DNA of 64,000 bases from Citrobacter farmeri (GTDB lineage Bacteria > Pseudomonadota > Gammaproteobacteria > Enterobacterales > Enterobacteriaceae). The DNA lies in the NCBI RefSeq assembly GCF_019048065.1, contig NZ_CP077291.1, positions 3,968,001 through 4,032,000 on the forward strand, written 5' to 3'. Each line of letters opens with the position of its first letter. The stretch's first letter is position 1. Positions 11,298 to 21,716 of this stretch are shown here, in pieces. The translations under genes and the position numbers were made by a program. A model generated the notes under the pieces. It worked only from the letters and a program-made list of their open reading frames with translations, had not been told where the DNA came from and made no database searches.

Positions 11298-11324
11298 AAG
11301 GCCAGCCTCGTGCTGGCCTTTTTT
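11298..11324 (+). terminator. metK intrinsic terminator
   Basis: Stem AAGGCCAGC / GCTGGCCTT with a five-base loop, followed by a T-run, 20 bases after the metK stop. Confidence 0.9.
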
Positions 11325-11364
11325 GTTTGCTCTCCCCACCTGAAGTAGCGCCGCACGCCATCAA

Positions 11365-11380
11365 TTGAAACCGCTTACAC
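11365..11380. promoter_or_regulatory. Distal GalR/GalS-like operator
   Basis: TTGAAACCGCTTACAC differs from the GalR consensus GTGKAANCGNTTNCAC at two positions. Its centre is 182 bases upstream of the perfect operator before galP, so the two could be bridged by a repressor loop. Confidence 0.45.
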
Positions 11381-11546
11381 CTGATGATAAGAGCACCATT
11401 TTCAGAACAATCACTTTGCATGTTCTGACTTTACCTGCTGTTACATTCCATTTCAGTTAAGTCTGAAATCCAGGCAAATGCGATAAATATCAATTTAATT
11501 AATCTATAATTTTCAATTTGTTAATTAATACATTGATAACACCGTA

Positions 11547-11562
11547 GTGTAAGCGATTACAC
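11547..11562. promoter_or_regulatory. GalR/GalS operator of galP
   Basis: GTGTAAGCGATTACAC matches the GalR/GalS consensus GTGKAANCGNTTNCAC at every defined position. It lies 85 bases upstream of the galP start and directly abuts a CRP site. Confidence 0.88.
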
Positions 11563-11565
11563 TTA

Positions 11566-11581
11566 CGTGATAACAATCACA
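11566..11581. promoter_or_regulatory. CRP site of galP
   Basis: CGTGATAACAATCACA matches TGTGA-N6-TCACA with one mismatch. It is separated from the GalR operator by three bases, which fits catabolite activation competing with GalR repression. Confidence 0.75.
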
Positions 11582-11646
11582 TATTTTTGTGATGTACTCA
11601 CCTACCCTAATCATCAACAAAACTGATAACCCAACCGGAGGGCATA

Positions 11647-13041
11647 ATGCCTGACAATAAAAAACAGGGGCGTTCCAATAAGGCGATGACTTTTTTTGTC
11701 TGCTTCCTTGCAGCCCTGGCAGGATTACTTTTTGGCCTGGATATCGGCGTTATCGCTGGCGCATTGCCGTTTATTACGGATGAATTCCAGATCTCCGCGC
11801 ACACCCAGGAATGGGTGGTCAGCTCTATGATGTTCGGTGCAGCGGTCGGGGCCGTCGGCAGCGGCTGGCTCTCTTTCAAACTCGGGCGTAAGAAAAGCCT
11901 GATGATCGGCGCGATTCTGTTTGTTGCCGGTTCCCTGTTCTCCGCTGCGGCGCCGAACGTTGAAGTGCTGATCCTCTCCCGCGTACTGCTGGGGCTGGCC
12001 GTTGGCGTAGCCTCTTACACCGCTCCGCTATACCTGTCAGAGATCGCACCGGAAAAAATTCGCGGCAGCATGATCTCCATGTACCAGTTGATGATCACTA
12101 TCGGGATCCTCGGCGCCTATCTGTCGGATACCGCCTTCAGCTACAGCGGCGCATGGCGCTGGATGCTGGGCGTGATTATCATCCCGGCGATTCTGCTGCT
12201 GATCGGCGTCTTCTTCCTGCCGGACAGCCCGCGCTGGTTCGCCGCGAAACGGCGCTTTGTCGATGCAGAACGCGTACTGCTGCGTCTGCGTGATACCAGC
12301 GCGGAAGCCAAACGCGAGTTAGATGAGATCCGGGAAAGTCTACAAGTGAAACAGAGTGGTTGGGCGCTGTTCAAAGAGAACAGCAACTTCCGCCGCGCGG
12401 TGTTCCTTGGCGTGCTGTTGCAAGTGATGCAGCAGTTCACCGGGATGAACGTCATCATGTATTACGCGCCTAAAATTTTTGAAATGGCAGGCTACACCAA
12501 CACCTCTGAGCAGATGTGGGGCACCGTGATTGTCGGTCTGACCAACGTGCTGGCTACCTTTATCGCAATCGGCCTGGTTGACCGCTGGGGCCGCAAACCA
12601 ACGCTGACGCTGGGCTTCCTGGTGATGGCGGCCGGAATGGGGATCCTCGGGACGATGATGCATGTCGGCATCCACTCACCGTCCGCGCAGTACTTCGCTA
12701 TCGCGATGCTGCTGATGTTCATCATTGGTTTCGCCATGAGCGCCGGTCCGCTGATTTGGGTGTTATGTTCTGAAATCCAGCCGCTGAAAGGCCGTGATTT
12801 CGGTATCACCTGCTCCACCGCCACCAACTGGATTGCCAATATGATTGTCGGCGCAACGTTCCTGACCATGCTGCAAAACCTTGGTAACGCGAATACCTTC
12901 TGGGTCTACGCGGGTCTGAATGTGCTGTTTATCCTGCTGACGCTGTGGCTGGTTCCGGAAACCAAACACGTCTCGCTGGAACACATCGAACGTAATCTGA
13001 TGAAAGGTCGTAAGCTGCGCGAAATCGGCGCACACGATTAA
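11647..13041 (+). CDS. galP: Galactose:proton symporter GalP
   Basis: 464-residue major facilitator sugar porter with 12 predicted membrane segments. Family marks include the loop-2 LGRKK, RWGRKP in the second half, DSPRWF after helix 6 and the terminal PETK. It imports galactose and glucose with protons across the inner membrane. The upstream GalR operator and CRP site fit the known galactose control of this gene. Length equals E. coli GalP. Confidence 0.96.
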   Translation: MPDNKKQGRSNKAMTFFVCFLAALAGLLFGLDIGVIAGALPFITDEFQISAHTQEWVVSSMMFGAAVGAVGSGWLSFKLGRKKSLMIGAILFVAGSLFSAAAPNVEVLILSRVLLGLAVGVASYTAPLYLSEIAPEKIRGSMISMYQLMITIGILGAYLSDTAFSYSGAWRWMLGVIIIPAILLLIGVFFLPDSPRWFAAKRRFVDAERVLLRLRDTSAEAKRELDEIRESLQVKQSGWALFKENSNFRRAVFLGVLLQVMQQFTGMNVIMYYAPKIFEMAGYTNTSEQMWGTVIVGLTNVLATFIAIGLVDRWGRKPTLTLGFLVMAAGMGILGTMMHVGIHSPSAQYFAIAMLLMFIIGFAMSAGPLIWVLCSEIQPLKGRDFGITCSTATNWIANMIVGATFLTMLQNLGNANTFWVYAGLNVLFILLTLWLVPETKHVSLEHIERNLMKGRKLREIGAHD

Positions 13042-13051
13042 TCCATCCTTT

Positions 13052-13075
13052 GCGTCCTCCCCCATGGGAGGGCGC
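13052..13075 (+). terminator. galP hairpin
   Basis: Ten-pair stem (GCGTCCTCCC / GGGAGGGCGC, one G-T pair) with a CCAT loop, 10 bases after galP. The following tract is only partly T-rich, so readthrough into sprT is possible. Confidence 0.5.
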
Positions 13076-13118
13076 TTCCCCTTGCAGTCCCGTTCCTGTC
13101 GCACTATTCTCTGCCGTT

Positions 13119-13619
13119 ATGAAAACCACCCGTCTCCCTATTGCCATCCAGCAAGCCGTCATGCGTAGCCTGCGGGAAAACCTCGCGCAGGCTAACCTGA
13201 AGCTCGGACGCAGCTATCCTGAACCGAAGTTGGTCTATCAGCAGCGCGGCACCTCTGCCGGCACCGCCTGGCTGGAGAGTTACGAAATTCGCCTTAACCC
13301 GGTGCTGCTGATGGAAAACGTCGAGGCGTTTATCAACGAAGTGGTGCCGCACGAACTGGCGCATTTACTGGTGTGGAAGCGGTTTGGCCGGGTCGCGCCG
13401 CACGGTAAAGAGTGGAAGTGGATGATGGAAAGCGTGCTCGGCGTCCCCGCACGTCGTACGCACCAGTTCGAATTACAATCGGTGCGCCGCAACACTTTCC
13501 CTTACCGCTGCCAGTGTCAGGAGCATCAGTTGACCATCCGCCGCCATAATCGCGTCGTGCGCGGCGAAGCCACCTACCGCTGCGTTCACTGCGGCGAACC
13601 CTTAGTGCCGCTTGAATAA
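13119..13619 (+). CDS. sprT: SprT-family zinc metalloprotein
   Basis: 166 residues from [10 protein letters not shown] (13119); E. coli SprT has 165. The SprT/Spartan-like zinc site HELAH is at 78-82, and two C-terminal cysteine pairs (YRCQC and YRCVHCG) form a likely zinc ribbon. In E. coli it is linked to expression of the bolA gene; the catalytic role is not settled. An in-frame upstream start would overlap the galP hairpin and was rejected. Confidence 0.92.
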   Translation: MKTTRLPIAIQQAVMRSLRENLAQANLKLGRSYPEPKLVYQQRGTSAGTAWLESYEIRLNPVLLMENVEAFINEVVPHELAHLLVWKRFGRVAPHGKEWKWMMESVLGVPARRTHQFELQSVRRNTFPYRCQCQEHQLTIRRHNRVVRGEATYRCVHCGEPLVPLE

Positions 13620-13710
13620 TCAGAACTATCAGGAACTTTCCTGATCCGGCTGATTGCATCGCACATCAACTTTCGTTACGTTGCGGGCTCGTTTTGATAC
13701 GGAGTTCATG

Positions 13711-14418
13711 ATGTACCGTTATCTTTCTTTGGCAACCGCTCTTTTTACGGTAGCCCTTTCAGGCCAGACGTTGGCCGCAGGTATTAACAGTTTTTCACAG
13801 GCAAAAACCGCTGGCGTCAAAGTTAACGCCGATGTCCCTGGCGACTTCTATTGCGGATGCAAAATCAACTGGCAGGGTAAAAAAGGGGTTGTCGACCTCG
13901 ACTCCTGTGGCTACAAAGTGCGAAAGAACGAGAATCGCGCCAGCCGAATCGAATGGGAACATGTGGTTCCTGCATGGCAGTTTGGCCATCAGCGTCAGTG
14001 CTGGCAGGACGGCGGACGTAAAAACTGCGCTAAAGATCCGGTTTATCGCAAAATGGAAAGCGACATGCACAACCTGCAACCCGCCGTGGGTGAGGTGAAT
14101 GGCGATCGCGGTAACTTCATGTACAGCCAGTGGAACGGCGGCGAAGGTCAGTACGGACAGTGCGCCATGAAGGTCGATTTCAAAGAAAAGATCGCCGAGC
14201 CGCCAGCCCGCGCGCGCGGCGCGATTGCACGGACCTACTTTTATATGCGCGACCAGTACAACCTGACGCTTTCCCGCCAGCAAACCCAGCTTTTCAACGC
14301 CTGGAATAAGATGTATCCGGTCACCGACTGGGAATGTGAGCGCGACGAACGGATCGCGAAGATTCAGGGAAACCACAACCCTTACGTCCAACGCGCTTGC
14401 CAGGCGCAAAAGAGCTAA
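13711..14418 (+). CDS. endA: Periplasmic endonuclease I
   Basis: 235 residues from [10 protein letters not shown] (13711), preceded by GGAG. A signal peptide ends near residue 21. The body carries [13 protein letters not shown], the catalytic histidine/metal motif of this nuclease family, and many cysteines expected to form periplasmic disulfides. It cleaves double-stranded DNA in the periplasm and is inhibited by tRNA in E. coli. Full length relative to the E. coli enzyme. Confidence 0.95.
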   Translation: MYRYLSLATALFTVALSGQTLAAGINSFSQAKTAGVKVNADVPGDFYCGCKINWQGKKGVVDLDSCGYKVRKNENRASRIEWEHVVPAWQFGHQRQCWQDGGRKNCAKDPVYRKMESDMHNLQPAVGEVNGDRGNFMYSQWNGGEGQYGQCAMKVDFKEKIAEPPARARGAIARTYFYMRDQYNLTLSRQQTQLFNAWNKMYPVTDWECERDERIAKIQGNHNPYVQRACQAQKS

Positions 14419-14497
14419 CCTACACTAGCGGGATGATTGATTAACCCCTTACCCCGCGCGGCGAGGCTGCGTGGGGAGATGACGCGGATTTTTAACT

Positions 14498-15229
14498 ATG
14501 CGCATTCCCCGCATTTATCACCCTGAGCCCATCACCGCCGGTAGCCAGATTTCCCTGTGCGAAGATGCCGCTAACCATATCGGACGCGTCCTGCGGATGG
14601 GGCCAGGTCAGGAGCTGCAATTGTTTGATGGTAGCAATCAGGTTTTTGCTGCCGAAATCACCCACGCCAGCAAGAAAAGCGTGGACGTGAACGTGCTGAG
14701 TAGCGAGATTGACGATCGTGAATCGCCGCTGCACATCCATCTTGGTCAGGTCATGTCGCGCGGCGAGAAGATGGAGTTCACTATCCAGAAATCGATTGAA
14801 CTGGGTGTAAGCCTCATTACGCCACTTTTTTCTGAGCGCTGCGGCGTTAAACTGGACAGTGAACGTCTGAACAAGAAGCTCCAGCAATGGCAGAAAATCG
14901 CCATTGCCGCCTGCGAACAGTGTGGGCGCAACCGGGTGCCAGAAATTCGCCCGGCCATGGATCTGGAAGCCTGGTGTGCCGAACAGGACGAGGGGCTGAA
15001 GCTGAACCTCCATCCTCGCGCCAGCAACAGCATTAACACATTGCCGCTGCCGGTTGAACGTGTTCGTCTGTTGATTGGCCCGGAAGGCGGACTATCGGCA
15101 GAGGAAATTGCCATGACCGCACGCTATCAGTTTACTGATATCCTGTTAGGACCTCGCGTTCTGCGTACTGAGACAACTGCGCTCACCGCCATTACCGCGC
15201 TTCAGGTGCGATTTGGCGATCTGGGCTAA
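14498..15229 (+). CDS. rsmE: 16S rRNA m3U1498 methyltransferase
   Basis: 243-residue SPOUT-class methyltransferase. The knotted SAM site is seen in [13 protein letters not shown] and [14 protein letters not shown] near the C-terminus; the N-terminal part is a PUA-like RNA-binding domain. It methylates U1498 in the decoding region of 16S rRNA. It ends 12 bases before gshB on the same strand, suggesting co-transcription as in E. coli. Confidence 0.95.
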   Translation: MRIPRIYHPEPITAGSQISLCEDAANHIGRVLRMGPGQELQLFDGSNQVFAAEITHASKKSVDVNVLSSEIDDRESPLHIHLGQVMSRGEKMEFTIQKSIELGVSLITPLFSERCGVKLDSERLNKKLQQWQKIAIAACEQCGRNRVPEIRPAMDLEAWCAEQDEGLKLNLHPRASNSINTLPLPVERVRLLIGPEGGLSAEEIAMTARYQFTDILLGPRVLRTETTALTAITALQVRFGDLG

Positions 15230-15241
15230 CGGAGAAGAATA

Positions 15242-16189
15242 ATGATCAAGCTCGGCATCGTGATGGACCCCATCGCAAGCATCAATATCAAGAAAGACTC
15301 CAGCTTCGCTATGCTGCTGGAAGCGCAACGTCGTGGTTACGAACTTCATTATATGGAGATGGCCGATCTTTATCTGATTAACGGTGAAGCCCGCGCCCGC
15401 ACGCGCACGCTGAGCGTTGAGCAGAACTACGACAAATGGTATGAGTTTACCGGTGAGCAGGATCTGTCGCTGGACTCCCTTGACGTCATTCTGATGCGTA
15501 AAGATCCGCCGTTTGATACCGAGTTTATCTACGCCACCTATATTCTGGAGCGCGCGGAAGAGAAAGGAACGCTTATTGTCAACAAGCCGCAGAGCCTGCG
15601 CGACTGTAACGAGAAACTGTTCACCGCCTGGTTCTCTGACCTGACGCCAGAAACGCTGGTCACCCGCAACAAAGCGCAGTTGAAGGCGTTCTGGCAGAAG
15701 CACAACGATATTATTCTCAAGCCGCTGGACGGTATGGGTGGCGCGTCGATCTTCCGCGTTAAAGAAGGCGACCCGAACCTCGGCGTGATTACAGAAACCC
15801 TGACCGAGCATGGCACCCGCTACTGCATGGCGCAGAACTATCTGCCGGCAATTAAAGATGGCGACAAGCGCGTGCTGGTCGTTGATGGCGAACCGGTTCC
15901 TTACTGCCTGGCGCGTATTCCACAGGGTGGTGAAACCCGTGGCAACCTGGCCGCCGGTGGTCGCGGCGAACCGCGTCCGTTAACCGACAGCGACTGGGAA
16001 ATTGCGCGCCGTATCGGTCCAACGCTGAAAGCCAAAGGACTGATTTTTGTCGGTCTGGATATCATTGGCGATCGTCTGACTGAGATTAACGTCACCAGCC
16101 CGACCTGCATCCGCGAGATTGAAGCCGAATTCCCGATCTCCATCACCGGGATGCTGATGGACGCTATCGAAGCACGTTTGCAGAAATAA
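15242..16189 (+). CDS. gshB: Glutathione synthetase
   Basis: 315-residue ATP-grasp ligase that joins gamma-glutamylcysteine to glycine. Diagnostic segments are MRKDPPFDTEF, the ATP-lid and nucleotide region KPLDGMGGASIFR, and the metal-binding GLDIIGDRLTEINVTSPT. It provides glutathione for Gss and YghU encoded later in the window. One residue shorter than E. coli GshB. Confidence 0.96.
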   Translation: MIKLGIVMDPIASINIKKDSSFAMLLEAQRRGYELHYMEMADLYLINGEARARTRTLSVEQNYDKWYEFTGEQDLSLDSLDVILMRKDPPFDTEFIYATYILERAEEKGTLIVNKPQSLRDCNEKLFTAWFSDLTPETLVTRNKAQLKAFWQKHNDIILKPLDGMGGASIFRVKEGDPNLGVITETLTEHGTRYCMAQNYLPAIKDGDKRVLVVDGEPVPYCLARIPQGGETRGNLAAGGRGEPRPLTDSDWEIARRIGPTLKAKGLIFVGLDIIGDRLTEINVTSPTCIREIEAEFPISITGMLMDAIEARLQK

Positions 16190-16195
16190 GCCGTT

Positions 16196-16305
16196 TGCTG
16201 GATGACGACATCCGGCATGCCGCTGTAGGCCTGATAAGCGCAGCGCCATCAGGCATTAAGACACCGATGCCGGATGGCGACGCGAACGTCTTATCCGGCC
16301 TACGG
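16196..16305. repeat. REP/BIME palindromic repeats
   Basis: Three imperfect REP-like units (TGGATGACGACATCCGGCA, TAGGCCTGATAAGCGCAGCGCCATCAGGCA and GCCGGATGGCGACGCG...CTTATCCGGCCTAC) lie between gshB and yqgE. They are variants of the units found after loiP and nupG. Confidence 0.82.
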
Positions 16306-16379
16306 TAGTGACATCTGTGCGCTTTACCCACATACTGACCCCTGTTGCTTTTTTGAACCAGGAAACAGAACCTCTGACA

Positions 16380-16943
16380 ATGAATTTACAGCATCACTTT
16401 CTTATTGCCATGCCTGCTCTCCAGGATCCGATTTTCCGCCGTTCTGTGGTGTACATTTGCGAACATAACGAAGATGGCGCAATGGGGATTATTGTGAATA
16501 AGCCTCTGGAAAATCTTCAGATTGAAGGGATTCTGGAAAAACTGAAAATCGCGCCGGAACCGCGCGATCCGGGGATTCGTCTGGATAAAGCAGTGATGCT
16601 TGGCGGCCCGTTAGCGGAAGATCGCGGGTTTATCCTGCACACACCGCCGTCGAGTTTTGCCTCCAGTATCCGCATCTCGGATAATACCGTGATCACCACA
16701 TCGCGCGACGTGCTCGAAACCTTAGGCACGAGCGAACAGCCTGGCGACGTGCTGGTCGCACTCGGCTACTCCTCCTGGGAGAAAGGCCAGCTTGAACAAG
16801 AACTGCTGGACAACGCCTGGCTGACCGCCCCGGCCGATCTCAATATTCTGTTCAAAACGCCGATTGCCGATCGCTGGCGTGAAGCAGCCCGACTCATTGG
16901 CATCGATATCCTGACAATGCCCGGCGTGGCAGGACATGCCTAA
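16380..16943 (+). CDS. yqgE: Conserved UPF0301 protein YqgE
   Basis: 187 residues from [10 protein letters not shown] (16380), the E. coli length; a 24-codon extension into the REP area is not supported. UPF0301/AlgH family, with motifs [10 protein letters not shown] and MGIIVNKPL. Molecular function is unknown. Its stop overlaps the ruvX start in TAATG, so the two are translationally coupled. Confidence 0.92.
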   Translation: MNLQHHFLIAMPALQDPIFRRSVVYICEHNEDGAMGIIVNKPLENLQIEGILEKLKIAPEPRDPGIRLDKAVMLGGPLAEDRGFILHTPPSSFASSIRISDNTVITTSRDVLETLGTSEQPGDVLVALGYSSWEKGQLEQELLDNAWLTAPADLNILFKTPIADRWREAARLIGIDILTMPGVAGHA

Positions 16944-17359
16944 TGAGCGGAACATTCCTGGCCTTTGATTTTGGCACCAAAAGCATTGGTGTGGCGATTG
17001 GACAGCGGGTAACCGGCACGGCGCGCGCGCTGCCCGCCATTAAAGCGCAGGACGGTACGCCGGACTGGAATCTGATCGAACGGCTGCTCAAAGAGTGGCA
17101 ACCGGATGAGATCATCGTTGGACTGCCACTGAATATGGACGGCACCGAGCAACCGCTCACCGCCCGCGCACGCAAATTCGCCAACCGCATTCACGGGCGT
17201 TTCGGCGTCACGGTCACTTTGCACGATGAAAGACTCAGCACCGTGGAGGCGCGCTCTGGCCTGTTCGAGCAGGGCGGTTATCGCGCGTTGAACAAAGGTA
17301 AGATCGATTCCGCCTCCGCCGTCATTATTCTCGAAAGTTACTTCGAGCAAGGCGACTGA
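16943..17359 (+). CDS. yqgF: RuvX/YqgF, RNase H-fold nuclease for pre-16S rRNA
   Basis: 138 residues. The RNase H-like fold shows in the N-terminal [13 protein letters not shown] motif and the [10 protein letters not shown] strand-turn. In E. coli it takes part in maturing the 5' end of 16S rRNA and has been linked to transcription antitermination at Rho sites. Start is inside the yqgE stop codon overlap. Confidence 0.93.
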   Translation: MSGTFLAFDFGTKSIGVAIGQRVTGTARALPAIKAQDGTPDWNLIERLLKEWQPDEIIVGLPLNMDGTEQPLTARARKFANRIHGRFGVTVTLHDERLSTVEARSGLFEQGGYRALNKGKIDSASAVIILESYFEQGD

Positions 17360-17372
17360 AGACTCGCGTTTC

Positions 17373-18353
17373 TTAAAGCTTTCCCTGCGCCTGTCGCTGT
17401 TGCAGGCTCTGGGCAAACGTCATCATCCCCACCTGCTGCCCGGTCTGAATGATATGGGGCAACTGGTGGGACTTTCCTTCCCGAATTAAATTCCCCGCAG
17501 CCGGGGTGTTAATCAAAAGTTCAAACAGCGCAACGCGTCCCTCCTGCTTGTCAGCTTCCAGCTTTTGCGACAGCACGGCACGCAGACTGCCAGCCAGTTG
17601 GCTGCGCACCGGGTCTTTTTCCTGCGCCGGGAAAGAATCAACCAACCGCTCGATCGCCTGCGCAGCGCCACGCGTATGCAGCGTCGCCAGCACCAGATGC
17701 CCCGTTTCCGCCGCCGTTAGCGCCAGACGAATGGTCTCGCTGTCACGAAGCTCCCCCAGCAGAATCACATCCGGATCTTCACGCAGCGCCGCGCGTAACC
17801 CTGCGGCAAACGAAGCGCAGTGTAATCCCACCTCACGCTGTTGAATCAGACAACGCTGGCTGGCGTAGACATATTCGATGGGATCTTCGAGCGTCAGAAT
17901 GTGCCCATCAACATGCTGATTCAGCCACGTCACCATCGCCGCCAGGGTAGTCGATTTTCCACTGCCCGTGGCGCCCGTCACCAGAATTAAGCCGTTCTCG
18001 CTGCTGAGCAGTTCAGGCAGCACGGAGGGTGTCCCCAGTGTTTCCAGCGTCGGGCACTTCGTCGGCAGCAGTCGCAGTGCCAGCGACGTTCCCTGTCGCT
18101 GGTGAAATGCGCTGGCCCGCAACCGCAGGTTTCCCACAAGCGAAACGGCGAAGTCCAGTTGTCCATTTTGCTGTAACGCCGCCTGCTGCCCTTCATCCAG
18201 CCAATCCGCGAGCAGTCCGGTAATGTCGGCTGCGGTGAAAGGGGCGCATTCCATACGCCCCCGTTTTCGCCAGCGCGCAGGCCACGCATTGCTTAGGTGT
18301 AGATCCGAGACGTTATGCTTTACACTAAGGGCCACAATTTCTTCCATATTCAT
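17373..18353 (-). CDS. yggR: PilT-like ATPase YggR
   Basis: 326 residues from MNMEEIVALS (18353). It is a type IV pilus retraction-type ATPase with Walker A GATGSGKST, an Asp box LTLEDPIEY, Walker B DVILLGELRD and the HTRGAAQAIERL His-box region. No pilus assembly genes are nearby, so any partner is elsewhere. It is divergent from yggS with 17 bases between starts, so their promoters overlap the genes or each other. Confidence 0.9.
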   Translation of the reverse strand: MNMEEIVALSVKHNVSDLHLSNAWPARWRKRGRMECAPFTAADITGLLADWLDEGQQAALQQNGQLDFAVSLVGNLRLRASAFHQRQGTSLALRLLPTKCPTLETLGTPSVLPELLSSENGLILVTGATGSGKSTTLAAMVTWLNQHVDGHILTLEDPIEYVYASQRCLIQQREVGLHCASFAAGLRAALREDPDVILLGELRDSETIRLALTAAETGHLVLATLHTRGAAQAIERLVDSFPAQEKDPVRSQLAGSLRAVLSQKLEADKQEGRVALFELLINTPAAGNLIREGKSHQLPHIIQTGQQVGMMTFAQSLQQRQAQGKL

Positions 18354-18370
18354 ACACAGATCCTCGGAAA

Positions 18371-19075
18371 ATGAACGATATCGCGCATAACCTGGCACAG
18401 GTCCGGGACAAAATCTCAGCCGCCGCATCGCGTTGCGGGCGCGCTTCAGAGGAAGTTACGTTACTTGCAGTGAGCAAAACCAAACCTGCGAGCGCCATCG
18501 AAGAAGCCATCGCTGCCGGTCAGCAGGCCTTTGGTGAGAATTATGTACAGGAAGGGGTAGAGAAAATTCGCCACTTTCGCGAAAAAGGAATCGCAGGCCT
18601 GCAATGGCACTTTATTGGCCCATTACAGTCCAACAAAAGCCGTCTGGTCGCTGAGCACTTTGACTGGTGCCATACCCTCGATCGCCTGCGCATTGCTACC
18701 CGACTGAATGAACAGCGTCCGACTGAGCTGGCGCCGCTGAACGTGCTGATTCAAATCAACATCAGCGATGAGAACAGCAAGTCCGGCATTCCGCTGGAGG
18801 AACTGGATGCGCTTGCCGCAGAGGTCGCTGAATTACCAAATCTGCGTCTGCGTGGTTTGATGGCGATCCCCGCCCCTGAGTCAGATTATGTAAGGCAGTT
18901 TGAAGTTGCACGCCAAATGGCTGTAGCATTTGCCGGGCTGAAAACGCGCTATCCTGACGTCGATACCCTGTCGCTGGGTATGTCGGATGATATGGAAGCC
19001 GCGATTGCGGCAGGTAGCACGATGGTACGTATCGGCACCGCCATTTTTGGTGCACGTGATTACACAAAAAATTAA
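18371..19075 (+). CDS. yggS: PLP homeostasis protein YggS
   Basis: 234 residues of the YggS/PROSC family. It binds pyridoxal phosphate through the lysine in AVSKTKPA and has the C-terminal phosphate-binding MVRIGTAIFG. No enzyme activity is known; the family controls free PLP and affects amino-acid pools. It starts a run yggS-yggT-yggU-rdgB-hemW on the plus strand with short gaps or overlaps. Confidence 0.95.
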   Translation: MNDIAHNLAQVRDKISAAASRCGRASEEVTLLAVSKTKPASAIEEAIAAGQQAFGENYVQEGVEKIRHFREKGIAGLQWHFIGPLQSNKSRLVAEHFDWCHTLDRLRIATRLNEQRPTELAPLNVLIQINISDENSKSGIPLEELDALAAEVAELPNLRLRGLMAIPAPESDYVRQFEVARQMAVAFAGLKTRYPDVDTLSLGMSDDMEAAIAAGSTMVRIGTAIFGARDYTKN

Positions 19076-19093
19076 GGAAATCTGAGGAACGCC

Positions 19094-19660
19094 ATGAATA
19101 CGTTGACCTTCTTGCTCTCAACGGTAATTGAGCTGTACACCATGGTGCTGTTATTGCGCGTGTGGATGCAATGGGCTCGCTGTGACTTTTACAATCCTTT
19201 CTCCCAGTTTGTGGTGAAAGTGACGCAACCCATTATTGGGCCGCTGCGCCGTATTATTCCCCCGATGGGACCGATCGACAGCGCGTCGCTGTTGGTCGCG
19301 TTTATTCTCAGCTTTATCAAGGCGATAGTGCTGTTTAAAGTGGTGACTTTCCTGCCGATCGTCTGGATCGCCGCCGTGCTGATCGTGCTCAAAACCATTG
19401 GCCTGCTGATCTTCTGGGTGCTATTGGTGATGGCCATCATGAGCTGGGTAAGCCAGGGTCGTAGCCCGATTGAGTATGTGCTGATTCAACTGGCCGATCC
19501 GCTGCTGCGCCCGATTCGTCGTATTCTCCCGGGTATGGGCGGCATCGATTTCTCGCCAATGGTTCTCGTCCTGCTGTTGTACGTCGTCAACATGGGGATT
19601 GGTGAGGTTCTGCAGGCAACCGGTAACATGTTGCTGCCGGGGCTGTGGATGGCGCTATGA
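19094..19660 (+). CDS. yggT: YggT-family inner-membrane protein
   Basis: 188 residues made of two similar halves, each a hydrophobic YggT domain ([16 protein letters not shown] and the later [14 protein letters not shown] segments, each followed by LRPIRRI-type loops). Four or more membrane segments are expected. In E. coli it has been linked to osmotic-shock tolerance. Its stop overlaps the yggU start in ATGA. Confidence 0.9.
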   Translation: MNTLTFLLSTVIELYTMVLLLRVWMQWARCDFYNPFSQFVVKVTQPIIGPLRRIIPPMGPIDSASLLVAFILSFIKAIVLFKVVTFLPIVWIAAVLIVLKTIGLLIFWVLLVMAIMSWVSQGRSPIEYVLIQLADPLLRPIRRILPGMGGIDFSPMVLVLLLYVVNMGIGEVLQATGNMLLPGLWMAL

Positions 19661-19947
19661 GTGCGGTGACACGCTGTGATGAGGGACTGGTTTTACGGCT
19701 CTATATTCAGCCGAAAGCCAGCCGCGACAGCATTGTCGGTTTACATGGCGACGAACTGAAAGTCGCCATTACCGCCCCGCCGGTGGACGGCCAGGCGAAC
19801 AGTCATCTGGTGAAGTTTCTCGGTAAGCAGTTCCGCGTGGCAAAGAGCCAGGTCGTTATTGAAAAGGGCGAACTTGGCCGCCATAAACAGGTTAAAATCA
19901 TTCATCCGCAACAGATCCCGCCAGAAGTCGCGGCGTTAACTGATTAG
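19657..19947 (+). CDS. yggU: DUF167 protein YggU
   Basis: 96 residues from [10 protein letters not shown] (19657), overlapping the yggT stop by four bases. The DUF167 signature [14 protein letters not shown] and [16 protein letters not shown] is intact. Function unknown. Confidence 0.92.
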   Translation: MSAVTRCDEGLVLRLYIQPKASRDSIVGLHGDELKVAITAPPVDGQANSHLVKFLGKQFRVAKSQVVIEKGELGRHKQVKIIHPQQIPPEVAALTD

Positions 19948-19954
19948 GTATCCT

Positions 19955-20548
19955 ATGCAAAAAGTTGTCCTCGCAACCGGCAATGCCGGTAAAGTGCGTG
20001 AGCTCGCGTCGCTGCTCAGCGATTTCGGGCTTGATGTGGTGGCGCAAACCGATCTTGGCGTTGATTCTGCCGAAGAGACCGGGCTGACCTTTATTGAAAA
20101 TGCGATCCTGAAAGCACGTCATGCCGCGCAAATCACCGGGTTACCCGCCATTGCCGATGACTCTGGTCTGGCCGTTGAGGCGCTGGGCGGCGCACCAGGC
20201 ATTTATTCCGCGCGCTATGCTGGCGAAGACGCAACCGACCAACAGAACCTGGAAAAGCTGTTGCTGACCCTGAAAGATGTACCGGACGATCGCCGTCAGG
20301 CACGTTTTCACTGCGTGCTGGTCTATCTGCGTCATGCAGACGATCCCACGCCACTGGTATGCCACGGCAGTTGGCCGGGCACTATCACCCGTACGGCAGC
20401 AGGCAACGGCGGCTTTGGCTATGACCCAATCTTCTTCGTGCCTTCGGAAGGCAAAACTGCCGCCGAACTGACGCGTGAGGAGAAAAGCGCAATCTCTCAC
20501 CGTGGGCAGGCGCTGAAGCTGCTGCTGGAAGCCTTACGTAATGGTTAA
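19955..20548 (+). CDS. rdgB: dITP/XTP pyrophosphatase RdgB
   Basis: 197 residues. This HAM1-family enzyme removes non-canonical purine nucleoside triphosphates from the pool. Motifs are [11 protein letters not shown] at the N-terminus, the catalytic-region [15 protein letters not shown] and YSARYAG, and C-terminal SHRGQALK. It overlaps hemW by 8 bases. Confidence 0.96.
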   Translation: MQKVVLATGNAGKVRELASLLSDFGLDVVAQTDLGVDSAEETGLTFIENAILKARHAAQITGLPAIADDSGLAVEALGGAPGIYSARYAGEDATDQQNLEKLLLTLKDVPDDRRQARFHCVLVYLRHADDPTPLVCHGSWPGTITRTAAGNGGFGYDPIFFVPSEGKTAAELTREEKSAISHRGQALKLLLEALRNG

Positions 20549-21677
20549 GTTGCCACCGCTAAGTCTCTACATTCACATCCCGTGGTGCGTGCAAAAATGC
20601 CCGTACTGCGATTTCAATTCGCATGCGTTAAAAGGTGAAGTCCCGCACGATGATTACGTCCGGCATCTGCTGAACGATCTCGACGCGGACGTTGCGTATG
20701 CGCAGGGCCGTGAAGTGAAGACCATTTTTATCGGTGGCGGTACGCCGAGCCTGCTTTCCGGCCCGGCGATGCAAACGCTGCTGGATGGCGTGCGTGCGCG
20801 CCTGAATCTGGCAGTGGATGCAGAAATTACGATGGAAGCGAATCCGGGCACGGTCGAAGCCGATCGCTTTGTCGATTATCAGCATGCCGGGGTGAACCGA
20901 ATCTCCATCGGCGTGCAGAGCTTTAGTGAACCGAAACTGAAGCGTCTGGGACGTATTCACGGTCCACAGGAAGCCTGTCGCGCGGCACATCTCGCCAGCG
21001 GGTTAGGCCTGCGCAGCTTCAACCTCGATCTGATGCACGGCCTGCCGGATCAGTCGCTGGACGACGCGCTGGATGACCTGCGCCAGGCGATTGCGCTGAA
21101 TCCGCCACATCTCTCGTGGTATCAGTTGACGATTGAACCTAACACGCTGTTTGGTTCTCGCCCGCCGGTGTTACCCGATGATGATGCGCTGTGGGACATC
21201 TTCGAGCAGGGTCACCAGTTATTAACCGCTGCAGGTTATCAGCAGTATGAAACCTCAGCCTATGCCAGACCGGGCTACCAGTGCCAGCACAACCTGAACT
21301 ATTGGCGTTTTGGTGATTATCTGGGCATTGGTTGTGGTGCGCACGGTAAAGTCACGTTCCCCGATGGCCGCATTTTGCGCACCACCAAAACGCGCCATCC
21401 ACGCGGTTATATGCAGGGGCTTTATCTCGAAAGCCAACGTGACGTGGAGCAGGTCGATAAGCCGTTTGAATTCTTTATGAACCGATTCCGTTTGCTGGAA
21501 GCCGCGCCGCGCGCTGAGTTTACGCAGTATACGGGGTTGTCTGAAGCGGTGATTCGTCAGCCGCTTGATGAGGCCATCGCCCAGGGATATCTGACGGAGT
21601 GCGCAACATACTGGCAGATCACCCAGCACGGCAAGCTGTTCTTAAACTCGCTGCTTGAGCTGTTTCTCGCCGAGTGA
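20541..21677 (+). CDS. hemW: Heme chaperone HemW
   Basis: 378-residue radical-SAM protein with the iron-sulfur motif [10 protein letters not shown] close to the N-terminus and GGGTPSLL following. It is related to the oxygen-independent coproporphyrinogen oxidase HemN but in bacteria acts as a heme-delivery chaperone. E. coli has yggM between hemW and ansB; here ansB follows directly on the opposite strand. Confidence 0.94.
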   Translation: MVKLPPLSLYIHIPWCVQKCPYCDFNSHALKGEVPHDDYVRHLLNDLDADVAYAQGREVKTIFIGGGTPSLLSGPAMQTLLDGVRARLNLAVDAEITMEANPGTVEADRFVDYQHAGVNRISIGVQSFSEPKLKRLGRIHGPQEACRAAHLASGLGLRSFNLDLMHGLPDQSLDDALDDLRQAIALNPPHLSWYQLTIEPNTLFGSRPPVLPDDDALWDIFEQGHQLLTAAGYQQYETSAYARPGYQCQHNLNYWRFGDYLGIGCGAHGKVTFPDGRILRTTKTRHPRGYMQGLYLESQRDVEQVDKPFEFFMNRFRLLEAAPRAEFTQYTGLSEAVIRQPLDEAIAQGYLTECATYWQITQHGKLFLNSLLELFLAE

Positions 21678-21687
21678 GGCAAAAAAT

Positions 21688-21711
21688 CAGGCCGGGCGAT
21701 GACCCGGCCTG
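21688..21711 (-). terminator. ansB terminator
   Basis: Stem CAGGCCGGG / CCCGGCCTG; on the minus strand it is followed by ATTTTTT. It lies between the convergent ends of hemW and ansB and may serve both. Confidence 0.88.
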
Positions 21712-21716
21712 TGAGA

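Noticed and set aside
10276..11421. 381-codon minus-strand frame opposite metK
   Set aside because: Antisense shadow of metK running through its terminator.
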